From contig NC_081412.1 of NCBI RefSeq assembly GCF_030272615.1, forward strand, positions 696,084,083 through 696,148,082: DNA of 64,000 nt, read 5' to 3'. This DNA comes from Cryptomeria japonica. Taxonomy: Eukaryota; Streptophyta; Pinopsida; Cupressales; Cupressaceae. Position numbers and translations under genes: made by a program. Below the pieces are notes generated by a model, which saw only the letters and a list, made by a program, of their open reading frames with translations, did no database searches and was not told the DNA's origin. Of this stretch, positions 1 through 12,229 are shown piece by piece (within the stretch, counting starts at the first letter, position 1; every line of letters begins with the position of its first letter).

Positions 1-1045
1 GTCATCGATGCTTGTCCTCTTCAATAATGTCAATTTGGATCAATTTGTCATTGTTCCTCGGTGCATTTATCAATCAAATCATTTATCAATCCAAAATCAA
101 ATCGAATCGATATCAATTATCCTTTGTCAAGACCTAATTGTCATTCTCGCATTGCTAACTCATCTTCTAGGGTTTTATGATTTAATCATTTAACCTTGTG
201 TGTCATTTCTTCCTTTAGGATTAATAAATTGTTTGTTTATCCTAAGTCTTCTCATTACAATTAAATGTTCATTTAATTGGCTAATTATTCCTCTTTGTGA
301 ATTAATTAATAAATGACAAATTATTAATTAATTTACCTAATTTCTAATTTCATTATTTCCTAATTCCTAATTTCATTATTTCCTAATTCCTAATTTCCAC
401 CTATTTTCTAATTTCCTAATTTTAATTTCCACCTAATTAATTTGTCTTTAGTGCTCCCTATTTTTGTGCTTCATGCGTCATACTCTTGGCATAGCAAGAT
501 GCCATAGGGTTCTAGTCCTCTAAGCTTTGCATTGGCAATATGTCATAATTCATGACATAGAAGGTGTCATAACCTTCTTCTTTTCACTCAATTGTGCCAT
601 TTTTGAGATTAATTGCTTCTAATATCCATTTCAAGCTAAATTTGATCCTATCTCCAATTTATCTATAAATTGGATGATCTTCATCAATCAAAGCTAATTG
701 GTAATCACTTTTGCAATCACATAATCATAGAATCAGATAATGAGAAATAATCACTTCTTCTAGCACTCTTGTGCCAATATCAATCTTGCTTTCACATTAG
801 GTTTGTGCACTTGAAGGTGAGATCCACAAACAAAGGCTATTTGGAGAAGAAAGAAGGACAATGGAGCTGCATGAAGAAGCATTCAAATCTACCATTGGTT
901 TGCATATGTCTTTAATTTTGAATGTTTTGATTTCATGTCTCTATTGAGTGTGCTTAGGATAGATTCATTGCATTCTAGCTTTTTGTGATTAGGCTAAATT
1001 AGTTTTTATAATGCTTGTGATGATTTCCTATTTCCTAACGTACAC
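1..1045 (+). repeat. AT-rich LTR-like fragment, left edge outside window
   Basis: This stretch has no credible gene. It is AT-rich with many runs of TAATT and a repeated TTTCCTAATTCCTAATTTC block around 345-425. The section at 800-900 (a purine-rich part ending near ATGGAGCTGCATGAAG) resembles the section at about 20010-20060 near the end of the LTR at 18800-20211. I therefore read it as the 3' part of an LTR of a related Gypsy-type family, ending near 1045. The left end is outside the window and no target duplication can be tested, so the assignment is inference. Confidence 0.35.
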
Positions 1046-2339
1046 AGGCTTCCTATTCCATCGTCAGTGATAAAATCCCTCAGGAGGCTTCCCAACCTTT
1101 AGAACAAAGGCTTTACATATCATAAAGATACAGGAGGAAGGATATTCTTTGCGCGCAACCATTGAAAAGGACTTTCATCACTTTCCACTTTTGATTATAG
1201 TGGGTTGGAACACTTGGCTTCAAATTCATTCCCCACTTAGGTCATTCCCCTCACACCGGCCAGAGAATGGCTTTAAGAGTTGTTAACTCCTTGGGAGGGT
1301 AGGCCTGCTAAAAGATTTAATGCTTAAAAACACCGAAAGCGTAAGAGTGGTTTGACTTTTTGATCACCCAGTTAAGGGGAGAGCATATACCTTCCACTTT
1401 TGAAGCAAAGCACACTAGTGTTATTTTTAGCCTTTTATCACAATTATTTTTTAAAGCCTACATGGAGATATTGCTCCACAAAAATATGGTGTTTGTTTTA
1501 TTTCCTCAAATCAGTTATTGTCTATTTTAGTAAAGAAACCTGGTCAACAAAGTAAAATTTCAATTTTTGGTCAACAAAAAAAAATAGACAAAGGGGAAGA
1601 ACTTCCCTCTTTAACTTGGAATAAAATTGGACAAGTGAGATTCTTTTTCCTTGCAAAAAATTTAAAGTTGATCCTTTTAAACACCAAAGGATGGTGAGGT
1701 TCCTTTTTAAAGCCTTTTGCAAAAAACGAAATTTTATTGGTTCTTTTTAAATGCCCAAACAAAAATTTTCTCCTAAGAAAGCAAGAAAGATTTTTGTTGT
1801 TGTTCTTTTTAGGAGCCCAAAATAAGGTGTGAGTTCATTTTTTAGTTAAACAAGAAATGAAAGGAATTTTAATCTTAACTAACTTAGAAAATCTACTAAA
1901 ATTCAAACTACTTTAATTCATGCCTAAATAAAATAGGCTTCAAACCTGCAAAACAATAGTTAATCAGTTAGCAAATGAATGGTTTTGTGGACTTCCACAA
2001 GTCTAATTCTTGAGGTCTCTATTACAAATTATTTCTTGCCCTCTGTCTGTGATGCACTATAGAATGCCCCAGATGAGCTATCAGACAAAACTGACGTGCT
2101 AAGTTGTTTGCCAAATGTGTTGGGCTGTTAAATTCCCATGCTGAAAGCTATAGGAAAGATTAAAAAAACTCTATGCACTAAGTAAGGGTTCCCATGCACT
2201 AAGTAATGAGTCCAACGTGATGAATAGTAGACCAGATGCACTGAAGTTTTAACTGGATGCGCTAAGATAGATTCCCTACGTGTTGATTCTCATTTCCCAC
2301 GTACCTATAAAGTTGGTTATATTCAAAAATCGATTTGAT
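1046..2339. other. Non-coding stretch, probable decayed retroelement interior
   Basis: No ORF here matches a protein family I recognise; the longest frames (about 1520-1760, minus strand) are short and low in complexity. The segment around 1060-1400 has a more balanced base composition than its flanks and may be untranslated leader of the element whose LTR ends near 1045. I see no RNA gene or tandem repeat. Confidence 0.3.
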
Positions 2340-3767
2340 TAATGGGGTTATACCCTATGGTGGGTGCTAGAAATGTATGCGAGAAAAGCGGTTCAATGAA
2401 ATTTAAATTGTGAAAATATTCAAATACTTGCCCACACACCCATGGGACTCTTGGTGCAAGTTATGTAGCCATGAGGAATAGCTCAACTTCCCAAGGAGTG
2501 TTCCATGGTTCTCTATCTCACAAGGTCCCTCAAGCCAATCCCTTTGCTCTCAGATCACTAAGCAAACTAACTTAGGGATGACAAATGCAAGAACAAGGGA
2601 TGCTTTAGATCAAATTTAGTATGAATGCATCCTATTTATGCATGATTCTAACAAATGAAATAAAATAGATGATAAGATGACAAGGTTAGTAAAAACTACT
2701 ATCCTAACATGATATACTAGTTATATGATTTAATCTAAGATGATAGAAAGGCTCTAAAATGATTATTAGATTTATTTCTATTACAAAGAGAGGCTAAATG
2801 CTTGCTAAAATTAAGTATAAGTATGATGCTAAAGACTTGGATTCTAAAATGGAGGGATGAGGGCTCTATTTATAGAAGAAACAGGCAATGGATGGTCAGG
2901 ATTAAATGATCCAATCAAGGGTTAGGATTGAAAGTTATCAATCCATGTTTGCAATTCCCACCAATAAAATGGTGACAATTGTCAACATAAGACTGCTTGA
3001 GAGGAGATGTAAGAAGCATTAAATGCTTGAGAAGACCTCATGGTTACCTTAGGAGGTAAGGGTTAAAGTTAGGTTAAGGTTATCCATTGGATAAAGATTT
3101 TACTTAAAGGGTAAACTCTTGTGCAAGGGTTAAAGGAATAACCATGGTCAAAGAAATGAATGCTTGATGAGACCCCTGGGTTAAATGAGGGTTGAGTTAG
3201 GCAAAAAGTCTCTAACCATGCCACAAAGGGTTAGTTAACCATTAATTGTTTGAAAGACTTTGGGGACAAATTTGTAAGAGTCCTTCCAAATTTGGGGGTA
3301 TTCAACAAGTTAGCTTGTTGAAGGCATAAAGGCTTTAATGCCTTTGCAAGACTTTACTCCAAATTTGAGAAGTGACCTTCTCAAATTGAGGGAAAGGGGA
3401 TAATTGATGGGTTTAGGTTAATTGATTAGGATTAGAGGGATTCTAGAAGAATTTAGGAAGAGGGTTAGGAGGCAAGTGGAAGATGTAGGAAAATGCAAGT
3501 GGGTGAGGGATCATAGGATTAAAATAAATTGCTTTATTAAATTGCTTTATTTTAATTTGGTTGTAAGTGCGGGATTTTAAATAAATTAGATTTATTTATT
3601 TGGGGTGAACTATTTAATTAAATGTAAATTTAATTAAAAGTAGAGAGAAGGGATTTAATTAAATAAAATGATTTATTTAATTAAATGATGTGAAAGGTTT
3701 AAGTGAATTTAAATAAAATGAACATTAAATATTCATTTGGGAATATGGTCATTTTTATACGTCTACA
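2340..3767 (-). repeat. Gypsy-type LTR, minus orientation
   Basis: Read on the minus strand, the segment begins with TGTAGACGTATAAAAATGACC at 3767 and has an AT-rich U3, a TATA box near 2870 and a U5 of roughly 500 bases. Parts of U3 are recognisably related, in opposite orientation, to the solo LTR at 11989-13793: the block with CACCAATAAAATGGTGACAATTG near 2960 and the TATA region both have counterparts there. The far end near 2340 is not defined; I could not find a matching target duplication beside it. The left boundary is approximate. Confidence 0.5.
2866..2875 (-). promoter_or_regulatory. TATA box of the minus-strand LTR
   Basis: The minus strand reads CTATAAATAG, followed by a GC-richer start region. 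An equivalent CTATAAATAG lies at the same relative position in the solo LTR at 11989-13793, which supports its being the LTR promoter rather than a chance AT-rich word. Confidence 0.5.
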
Positions 3768-4300
3768 CTCATTAATTCCTTCATGATTACCATACCATCC
3801 ATCTTTCCCCATAAATCTGTCCTTTCCTATTAGTTCTTTAATATTAAAATCAATATTCACTTCCCCTTTCCAAATATTTTGAACTTTGGAAATCACACCA
3901 AGATTTGCTAACCCATCTACTACAAAATTTTTTTCCCTAAATGCATGACTAATGATAATATTTTTAAAGCTTGAAATTATTTCTCTAGCTTTAAAAGCCA
4001 TATTTTCAATAGTCCATGATGGCTCAATTTCTCCCTTAAGGCATTTAATTATGTTAAGCGAATCTCCTTCTAGCCATAGATTATCATGATTGAGATTTTT
4101 TGCTATAATTATGGCATTCAAAGCCGCCGAAACTTCAACATAATGACTTGTTTGATTACCCAAAGGGCCAACAACTGCCACAAGGCAACTACTAGCAGGA
4201 ATCCTGAATATGAGCCCATATCCAGCTTTCCCCAGGTTGCCCTTAGAAGCCCCATCAAAGTTGGCCTTAATCCATCCCTGGGGAAGAAAACACCAAAGTT
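3768..4300 (-). pseudogene. RNase H domain relic of a plant LINE-type element
   Basis: The minus strand encodes a plant RNase H fold of the RVT_3 type, usually found at the C terminus of plant non-LTR retrotransposon polyproteins. Visible landmarks are NFDGASKGN with the first catalytic Asp (about 4265), VEVSAALNA with the Glu (about 4120), LEGDS with the second Asp (about 4065), and REKNFVVDGLANLG with the last Asp (about 3930). All four acidic positions are present and the domain is open for about 170 residues. No reverse transcriptase lies upstream because the Copia element A begins at about 4.4 kb. The reading frame runs off into the adjoining LTR at 3767, so the tail is foreign. It is a fragment and cannot make a working element. 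A related host RNase H-like protein is a less likely alternative. Confidence 0.7.
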
Positions 4301-4417
4301 GGTTAGTTAGTTGATAAGGGTTTTCAACTTTAGTTTAAAGATAGAAAATGCAAAATCATTAACAAGATTGGTTTGGAGATTGCAACTAGTATGTAGACAT
4401 GAAGTAATATCTTTCAC

Positions 4418-7135
4418 TTGAACATGAGTAATAAGACATGTTTGATTTCTCATATTGATGAGAGTTGGATATGGCATAAGAGGTTGTGTCATGTTAATTT
4501 TGATTGTATTGTTAAGAGCAATTCAACTAAGGCAGTTAGAGATATACCTAAGATTATGAAGCCTCATAATCTGCTATGTAAGGAATGTCAATTGGGTAAG
4601 CAAGTCAGAAGTTCTTTTAAGAGAATACATGATAAATCTAATGATGTACTTGATTTGATTCACACTAACTTATGTGGTCCAGCAAGAACTAGAAGCTTTC
4701 AAGGTGATAGGTATTTCATGCTGATTATTGATGACTATTCTAGAATGACATGGGTGACTTTTCTAAGGGAGAAGTCTAAAGCTTTTGAGAAATTCAAGAT
4801 CTTTAAAGTGAAGGTTGAAACAGAAACTGGATTGAAAATAAAATGTCTAAGATCATATCATGGCAGCGAATTCACTTCTCATGAATTTAACAGTTATTGT
4901 GAGACAAATGGAATCAGGAGGTAGCTATCTGCACCTAGAACTCCTCAGCAAAATGGAGTAGTTAAAAGAAAGAACAAAACCATTTTGGATGCAGCTAGAT
5001 CTATGATGATGAAAGCCAAATTGTCTCATATCTACTGGAGAGAAGCACTGAGTACAACAATCTACACATTCAACAAATTTTACATCAAAGGTGAAACCAG
5101 TAAGACCCCTTATGAACTATGGTTTGGACACACACCTACTATTAAGTATTTCAGAATTTCTGGAAGTAAATGTGATATCAAAAGAGATGATTCAATTGGA
5201 AATTTTGATCCTAGATGTGATGAAGGGATATTTCTTGGTTATTCAATTCAGAGAAAAGTATATAGATGTTATAACAAAAGATTGCAGAAAATTGTGGAGA
5301 GTGCTAATGTGAAAGTGGATGAATGGTACAAACATTACTCTATATCATATGATAGGGAACTGATAGTGGAAATGATCATAACTAAACTAACAATGCCTCA
5401 ACCGGTATAGGAAGCTGAGAAAGTTACATCAACACAATCTAAAAATTCAACTGTGACTGATGATCAGAACAGTGAACCTGAAGTTCAAAAGAATCAAGGT
5501 ATGTAAGATTAAATCATTCTGAAGATCAAATTATTGGAGATTGAAACAAGCGAGTTATGACAAGAAGAAAACTGGCAAATGAAGAGGTATGTCTTATTTC
5601 TCAAGTTGAACTGGCAATTGTTATTGAAGCTTGTAAGGATAAACATTGGTTAAAGGCTATGGCAGATGATTTAGATCAAATAGAGAAGAATGAAACTTGG
5701 TCTTTAGTTTCTCGGCCTAAAAATAAGAATGTTATTGGAACTAAATGTTTTTTTAGAAATAAACTGAATGAGGATGGTTAAGTTATAAGGAACAAGGCTA
5801 GATTCGTTTGTAAAGGATATTCTCAAATGGAAGGAATTGATTATGGTGAGACATTTGCACCTGTAGCTAGAATTGAAGTTATTAGACTATTTCTTGCCTA
5901 TGCAGCTTATAAGAACTATAAGGTTTATCAAATGGATGCCAAATGTGCATTTTTGAATGGTGAGCTTGAGAAAGAAGTTTACATTGAGCAACCTAATGGA
6001 TTTTCACTGACAGATGACAAAGATATGGTTTGTAGATTGAAGAAAGCTTTATATGGATTGAAACAGGCTCCTAGAGCTTGGTATGCAAGGTTGGATAAAT
6101 ATCTTTTGAAGCTTGGTTTTACTAAAGGCAGTGTTGATAGTAATCTATATTATAAGATCACTGATAATGATATTCTAGTTATTGAAGTTTTTGTTGATGA
6201 TATCATTTTTCGAGGAGAAGATAAACTGTGCATGGAATTTGCTAACAACATGAAGATTGAATTTGAAATGTCCATGATTGGTGAGATGAAATTTTTCTTA
6301 GGTTTGTAGATTACTCAAACTGACAAAGGGATTTTTATCTATTAAACAAAGTATCTGAGGGAATTGTTGAAAAAGTTTGGTATGGATAATTCCAAACCGG
6401 TAAGTACTCCTATGGCTACAAGTGAGAAATTGTCTATCAAGAATACTTCAATACCGGTAAATCCGACAAGGTATAAGTCTATGATTGGTGGTCTGTTATA
6501 TCTAACTCAGACCAGACCTGATATTATGAATGCAGTAAGTATTGTTTCAAGGTATCAAAGTAATCCTAAAGAAAATCATGAATGTGTAGTAAAGAGGATA
6601 TTCCAGTGGAACAACTGAATATGGTTTATGGTATTCCAGAAATGGCGATTTCACTTTATGTGCATATACTGACTCAGATTGGGCAGGTGATACTAATGAT
6701 AGGAAAATAACTTCTGGTGGAGATTTCTTTCTTGGAAAGAAACTGGTTTCATGGATCAACAAAAAATAGTCATGCATCTCTTTATCTACTGCAAAAGCTC
6801 AGTATGTTGCAACAACAACTAATTGCACTGAAGTCTTGTGGATGAAGCAAATGTTGAAGGATATCAGAGTAAATTGTAGTGAACCGGTAGCTATCTAGTG
6901 TGATAACTCTATAGCTATTGACATGTCCAAGAATTCGGTATTTCACTCTAAGACTAAGCATATTTCAATAAAGTATAACTTTCTGAAGGACAAGGTTGAA
7001 GCAAAGGAAGTCAAATTAGTTTATGTGAACACTAAAGAACAGATTGCAGACATATTCACTAAACTGATGTCTAAGGAATCATTTGAGTATTTGAGAGACA
7101 AGTTAGGGGTTTCTTCTCCTCCCACAGAGACTTGA
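4418..7135 (+). pseudogene. Copia element A pol relic (GAG-pre-integrase, IN, RT, RNase H)
   Basis: A Copia-type polyprotein is readable in the canonical order integrase, reverse transcriptase, RNase H. It starts with a GAG-pre-integrase zinc segment (WHKRLCHVNF and LCKECQLGKQ, 4455-4610). The integrase core follows with LIIDDYSR and the SAPRTPQQNGV region (4725-4975). RT occupies 5557-6309 with [34 protein letters not shown] and FVDDI. RNase H runs 6364-7135 with YTDSDWAGD, a degenerate SLSTAKAQYVA, and HISIKYNF. It is broken by in-frame stops at 4922, 5779, 6307 and later, and by frame changes near 5410-5557 and 6615. Gag, protease and the 5' LTR are missing; the left edge abuts the LINE relic. 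The 3' LTR starts at 7470 and is split by element B. Sirevirus-like features (a polypurine ladder) suggest that Copia lineage, by inference. Confidence 0.9.
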
Positions 7136-7293
7136 TTGATGAAGTTTGTCATCAGTCTGACATGTATTATCAGAGACATTATTCATTTCGGCACTGATGA
7201 GTCATGCTACTACTCAGGGGGTGTAGTCAACTTTCAGATTCAGAGATTTATATTATTGATTTGATATGTTTGTCAAATTTATGCCATTGATGT

Positions 7294-7469
7294 CAAAGGG
7301 GGAGTGATAGTAATGTGAAAAATCATTCAAGAACCTTACAGAGAGATCATACATAGGGGGCGAGATATTGATTGCTAGTTGTCTTCCATAGGGGGAGAGT
7401 TGTTTGGTATTTCCTGGTACTTAGATGTTTTTCACATCTAGTGTTGCCATCAATGCAAAAGGGGGAGAT
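7294..7469 (+). promoter_or_regulatory. Polypurine tract ladder of element A
   Basis: The final tract AAAAGGGGGAGAT at 7457-7469 directly abuts the TG that opens the 3' LTR at 7470, the expected place for plus-strand priming. A near copy, CAAAGGGGGAG, lies at 7294-7304 and a weaker one (ATAGGGGGAGAG) near 7389-7400. Both strong copies are preceded by GCCATTGATG or GCCATCAATG. The same spacing recurs in elements B and D. Multiple polypurine tracts upstream of the 3' LTR are described for Sirevirus-type Copia elements. Confidence 0.7.
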
Positions 7470-7698
7470 TGTTGGCATTATGGATGAATTAATTATGTGT
7501 TGCATTGATGTTTTGTCATTGATGTCAACACTAGCTATTAGGGTTGGTTACCGACAGACAAGTTTTGGTTACCGGTAGAAGATCTAGTGTTACTGGTAGA
7601 AGAGACTATCTATTGGACACTTCCGGCATGATTGGATCAGTAAAGATTCTCTATGAGCATGTTTTGGTCAGTTGGTATTGGCTTGGTAACCAGATGCT
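7470..7698 (+). repeat. Element A 3' LTR, first part (split by element B)
   Basis: The LTR opens with TGTTGGCATTATGGATG immediately after the polypurine tract and continues to about 7698, where element B-derived sequence begins after the shared word ATCAT. The remainder of this LTR resumes at 15807. Several ACCGGT-like words occur near 7570-7600. Confidence 0.75.
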
Positions 7699-8379
7699 AT
7701 CATTGTTAGGATTCCCAAAGATACTAAGAGGGGGGGGGGGGTGAATCAGTATCTAACTAGTAAATGGATTTTCTAAACTTATTAAATGAATTGCATGCCA
7801 AAACAGTGTATCGATAAACCAAAAATAATGTAGTAAATAAGATCAGTAAACACAACATAGAAAGCACACCATAACACAATATTTTTAACGAGGAAACCCG
7901 ATGTGGGAAAAACCTCGGTGGGATTTGTGACCCGCAATATTTGCTCACTGGCCAATAAGTGAATATTACTGATACAATAGGGGTCTGTACATGTAGGAAG
8001 GCCAACTGCCTAAAGCTCACTGCTTAAATACAAAAAGGGAATTCTCACTAACTTACAAAAGTGGATTATGTAAATCCAATGCCATGTATTGCTTCGGTTC
8101 AGGATCTGCTATGCCAGGTTCAGTACTGATTTAAGCTCAATAGCTTCCAAAATGCTATTCCAAGGTCTACCTTAATATTCACATCTTCCTATTACATTGC
8201 TTCCATGTATTCCTCTCTTACTTACAAATGATTTACAAGTTCAGCATCTGCTATGCCAGGTTCAGTACCTATTTAAGTTCAACAGCTTCCAAAATGCTAT
8301 TCCAAGGTCTACCTTAATATTCACATCTGCCTATTACATTCTTTCCATGTATTCCATATATTCCTCTCTTACTTATGAT
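7699..8379 (-). repeat. Tandemly duplicated partial LTR of element B
   Basis: From 7704 the sequence repeats the outer part of the element B LTR, starting TGTTAGGATTCCC, and is preceded by ATCAT at 7699-7703, exactly as the full LTR at 8385 is preceded by ATCAT. The copy stops short of the LTR's inner end and runs straight into a second TATCAT plus a full LTR. It also holds an internal direct duplication of about 142 bp: the block starting TTCAGGATCTGC at 8098 recurs as TTCAGCATCTGC at 8240. This is a local duplication of the target duplication plus LTR edge, not an independent insertion. Confidence 0.75.
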
Positions 8380-8384
8380 ATCAT

Positions 8385-9109
8385 TGTTAGGATTTCCAAA
8401 GATACTAAGAGGGGGGGGGGGGTGAATCAGTATCTAACCAGTAAATGGATTTTCTAAACTTATTAAATGAATTGCATGCCAAAACAGTGTACTGTAAACT
8501 AGAAATAATGTAGTAAATAAGATCAATAAACACAACATAGAAAGCACACTATAACACAATACTTTTAATGAGGAAATCCGGTGTGGGAAAAACCTTGGTG
8601 GGATTTGTGACCCACAATATTCACTCACTGGCCAATAAGTGAATATTACTGATACAATAGGGGCCTACACATGTAGGAAGGCCAACTGCCTAAAGCTCAT
8701 TGCTTAAATACAAAAAGGGAAGTCTCACTAACTTACAAAAGTGGATTATGTAAATCCAATGCCATGTACTGCTTTGGTTCAGCATCTGCTATGCCAGGTT
8801 CAGTACCGGTTTAAGCTCAATAGTTTCCAAAATGATATTCCAAGGTCTGCCTTAATATTCACATCTGCCTATTACATTCCTTCCATGTAGTCCTACTACA
8901 ATTCACCTTGTCAGCTTACAAAAAGATTTTACAATTAAATACAAAATATAATAAACAAAATCCTATCGGCCAGGGTGCCGGTAAACATCTTTGCCATTAC
9001 CGATGCCGGTGTTTATGCGTGTGCCGATGCCATAGGATTCTTAGGTTACCATCAATGACAATACCTTAAATCACCTACAATTTCTCATTGGAGTGTGCAT
9101 TTGCCAACA
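8385..9109 (-). repeat. Element B 3' LTR
   Basis: 725 bp. It is bounded by TGTTAGGATTTCC on the left and GCCAACA on the right, as read on the plus strand. The U5 side near the left edge has the G-run followed by TGAATCAGTA and the motif GGAAATCCGGTGTGGGAAAAA common to LTRs in this window. It pairs with the LTR at 15049-15801, with scattered mismatches and small indels indicating an old insertion. Confidence 0.88.
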
Positions 9110-9121
9110 ATCTCCCCCTTT
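9110..9121 (-). promoter_or_regulatory. Polypurine tract of element B
   Basis: The minus strand reads AAAGGGGGAGAT directly before the LTR, preceded by GCCATCAATGCC, the same context as in elements A and D. A shorter second copy lies about 155 bases further inside, near 9275-9283. Confidence 0.75.
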
Positions 9122-9429
9122 GGCATTGATGGCAACACTCATGAGAAAAAGCCAAAAAGTATATCCAAAAGTGTTGTCCAAAACTATCTTACCAAAAACT
9201 GTCAATGTGTGCTTCCTGAGTAGATGATCTCTTATGTCATACATCCTTATTCCTTTTTCTCATCCTCTACTAGTCTCCCTTTGGCATCAATGACAAAGGC
9301 TTTCATTCAATGTCAATTGAGTGTAGTTCCTATTATGATCCATGTAACTAGTGGGTTATAAAAGCAACATTCAGACTGTTGTAGAATCTTTCACTGTCCT
9401 TTAGTGTTGCTTCAGTCCTCTAGATTGTA

Positions 9430-11762
9430 CCAGTGAGTAAGTGCATTTTCTATTTTGGTGTCTTAAGTCCCGGAACAAGAGCCCTAGAAATCGCTTTTCT
9501 CAAAGAGATGGGGATATCTAGTTTAGGACCTAGTCTACACTTCAGTTCCTTTGCCTTAAACCTTAATCTCTCTTTATCTTATTCAAATTTTTCAATTTTC
9601 TTTTCAAAGCTAATAATTTCCTATTCTACTACCAATATTGAATCTGATGAACCTATTAAATTATCAACAATATCATTGATTTCCTTTTGTGGTCTGCTGA
9701 TCTCTTTATCTAAATCCTCTGTCAAGATGTTTGTTTTACATGTGTCTTTGTACAATTTCTTGAAGTCCAAAATTGTCTTTCCTAGTGCTAGTAATAATGT
9801 ATCCATATGTTCCTAACTCTTCTTTACTGTCTCCTCAAAGAATTTTTCTTTCTCTTTATTCATTTTCTCTCTAAAAGTCTCCTCATTGATTTGATCAATT
9901 GTTAGAATATTGTCGGTTATGTACTTAGACAATGTGTCTAATTGGCCTAAAGAATATTTATTCTCTATGTTACACTTGGGTGCAATCATCTTCAAAATTG
10001 GTATGGTGTCATCAATAGCCTTATATGCTAGTGCATTACAATCTGTTATTTTCTTGATTGAATCTAATAATACCTCTGTCACATTAGTTGGTCTAAATTT
10101 GGTCATGGAGGTTCCAGATGACTGTCCAACTACCTTCACAATTTGTAATTTGCTAGTGGTAGTAATAGGTTTGCTTTCTTCTTTCTCTGGAGGGTCAGTT
10201 TGTGTCTGCATTTCAACTACCAAAGGTTTAGGTTTTTTAGTTGTAGCCTGTGGTACTGTCTCTGTATGTACCTAAGAATGAACCTGTTTCTCTACCTGTT
10301 TCTCTGTATGTGTCTCTACCTATTTCTCTGTGCTCTCTACTAATGGTACCTCTTATGGTACCTCTGATGATTTTATAGTGGTATCCACTATCGGTTTTTC
10401 TGTTAGTACCTCAGTACTATCCACTGCTAGTGACTCAGTAGATACATTAGTATGTATACTAATGGTATCTACCTTTCCTGTATCTAGGGAATTAGTTGCC
10501 TGTTTAGTTTGTTGTTTGGTCCCAATTTCAATGTTTCCAACTGTATTCTCCATATTTGTCTCAATTGTAGTGTCCTCTATCAATGGCTCAGTTGCCACAT
10601 CTCTCTTCTTACTTGTTTCCTTATCCACCATAATGTTAGCTTCCTATGTGTCGATATTCATTGTGTACAACACGTCAAAATCAAGATTTGTGTTCTCATC
10701 TGCCTCATATCCCATCTTTGTAACCCAAATAGTCCTTGGGACCACTGCCTCCATCCAAATTTCATCTTTCTTTATCACAAAGCATATCTCCTTTTGATAT
10801 TTGTCAACAATAGATTGAGATAGCCTTATCCTTGTTTTCATTCTATCCTTCAGTGTCTGAAAATATTCATTTATGTTCTTTTCTCTATCATCTACCATGT
10901 TGTTTAGTATGTCTAGAAGTTGTTTTCCTACTGGTATGTCAAAACCAAAATCCTTTCTACCAATATTGGGTACTTCCTTGGTAATATACAACATTAAACA
11001 TACAAGCAAGTTGCCAAATCTGAATATACCTTTCTTAAAACCTTTGATTTTCTTCAGATTGTCTATCAGTTCATCTTTCAACCATTTGCATATGTCAATC
11101 GTTGCATTGTTGTTTACCATGTCATAGGCACTCTTGATACATAATCTAGAAACAAAGTTTTATCTGTTAGCATGTGTAACTTTGTATCCAAGAATCATGC
11201 TGATGAACCTTACATTGATATCCTTTACATCATTTACTCTCAAGGATCTCTTGTCAAAGTTTGCACCGGTTAGGGTCATTACAGTGTCATTTGGAACCTT
11301 TTAAGTCTTTTGAGGCCTACTACCAGTGGAAGGTAAGCCCGTCACAACCCTAACTGCTTCTTTGGTTATCTTGTGAATTGAATCCAACCAAAAGAAATCC
11401 CCATGAACTCTGCTTAACATAATCCTTATAACATCCTTTGGAAAATTAGGGATACTAAGAATCTCCACAAAACCTAGGCTTTCAACTATCTTATGTTCTG
11501 GTTTAACATTTCCATTTTCATCACATATAACAATCTTGTACATGTTCTTAATTTCACCATCTCCTAGTTCTTCTATATGACAATGTGTGTAAATTCTAGG
11601 ATCCTTAGCATATACAACTCCTTTAGGTATTTTTGAGAATGATCCTAGGGTATCATCTTTCTTTGCAATTTCAGGAATAATCTTAAATACAGGTCTAGGG
11701 CACTTAACAAATTTAATTACAGTAGGGTTTGCAATGAATTCAAGTGCAGAGGAGGAAGCCAT
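9430..11762 (-). pseudogene. Element B ORF2, unknown protein, decayed
   Basis: The minus strand holds an ORF in the position normally occupied by pol. It starts at 11762 with MASSSALEFIAN and is open to 11301, then resumes in pieces at 11120-10644, 10631-10353, 10223-9813 and 9806-9621. The N-terminal part is a compact predicted globular region with KKDDTLGSFSKIPKG, FPKDVIRIMLSR and WLDSIHKITKEAVRVVTGLP. A mid region carries CFVIKKDEIWMEAVVPR. Next comes a Thr/Val/Glu-rich linker, then a helical C-terminal part. Element D encodes the same protein in the same order, with roughly 60 percent identity by eye in the first 120 residues. I recognise no catalytic motif. The HKITKEA..VTGLP stretch recalls plant transposon-associated proteins of unknown function, but I cannot name a family. 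Stops and frame changes make this copy non-functional. Confidence 0.7.
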
Positions 11763-12229
11763 TGTTATAAATACCTTAATCTACCTTTAGGTAATAGTGC
11801 TTGAATGATTTGCTTCACTTCCCACTATGGATGCCTTTGCTCAAGATTTTTTGCACTCTTAGGAAATTTGAATGCTCGGTGAATGAAAAAAGAGCCAAAA
11901 CACTTGCTTTATAATGTCATTTTCTTCAACTACCACATTAAATGCTTGTCGGTTAAGTGAAACTTAACACATCTTCCGGTAAAGAAGTTGTAGTCACATA
12001 AATCTATCCACTTAATTAAATGAATACTTAGTATTTATTTGATTATTTAACCATCAATTAATGAATTAATTAAATTAATATTTAATTAATTCATCTTAAC
12101 CCTCTTCTCCTATTAATTAAATAAATTATTCAATTTATTTGATTTAATTCACTTAACCAAATTCAGACCATTAATTAAATAAATAAATCATATTTGTTTA
12201 ATTAAATCTTCTCTCACATTTAAATAAAT

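Noticed and set aside
2281-2300. CTCAT near 2289 as target duplication partner of CTCAT at 3768 for the LTR at 2340-3767
   Set aside because: No TG or CA terminus adjoins it, so the match is probably chance and the boundary stays undefined.
9433-10823. Plus-strand ORFs (127, 121, 155 and 104 residues)
   Set aside because: Shadows of the minus-strand ORF2 of element B, which has a homologue in element D.
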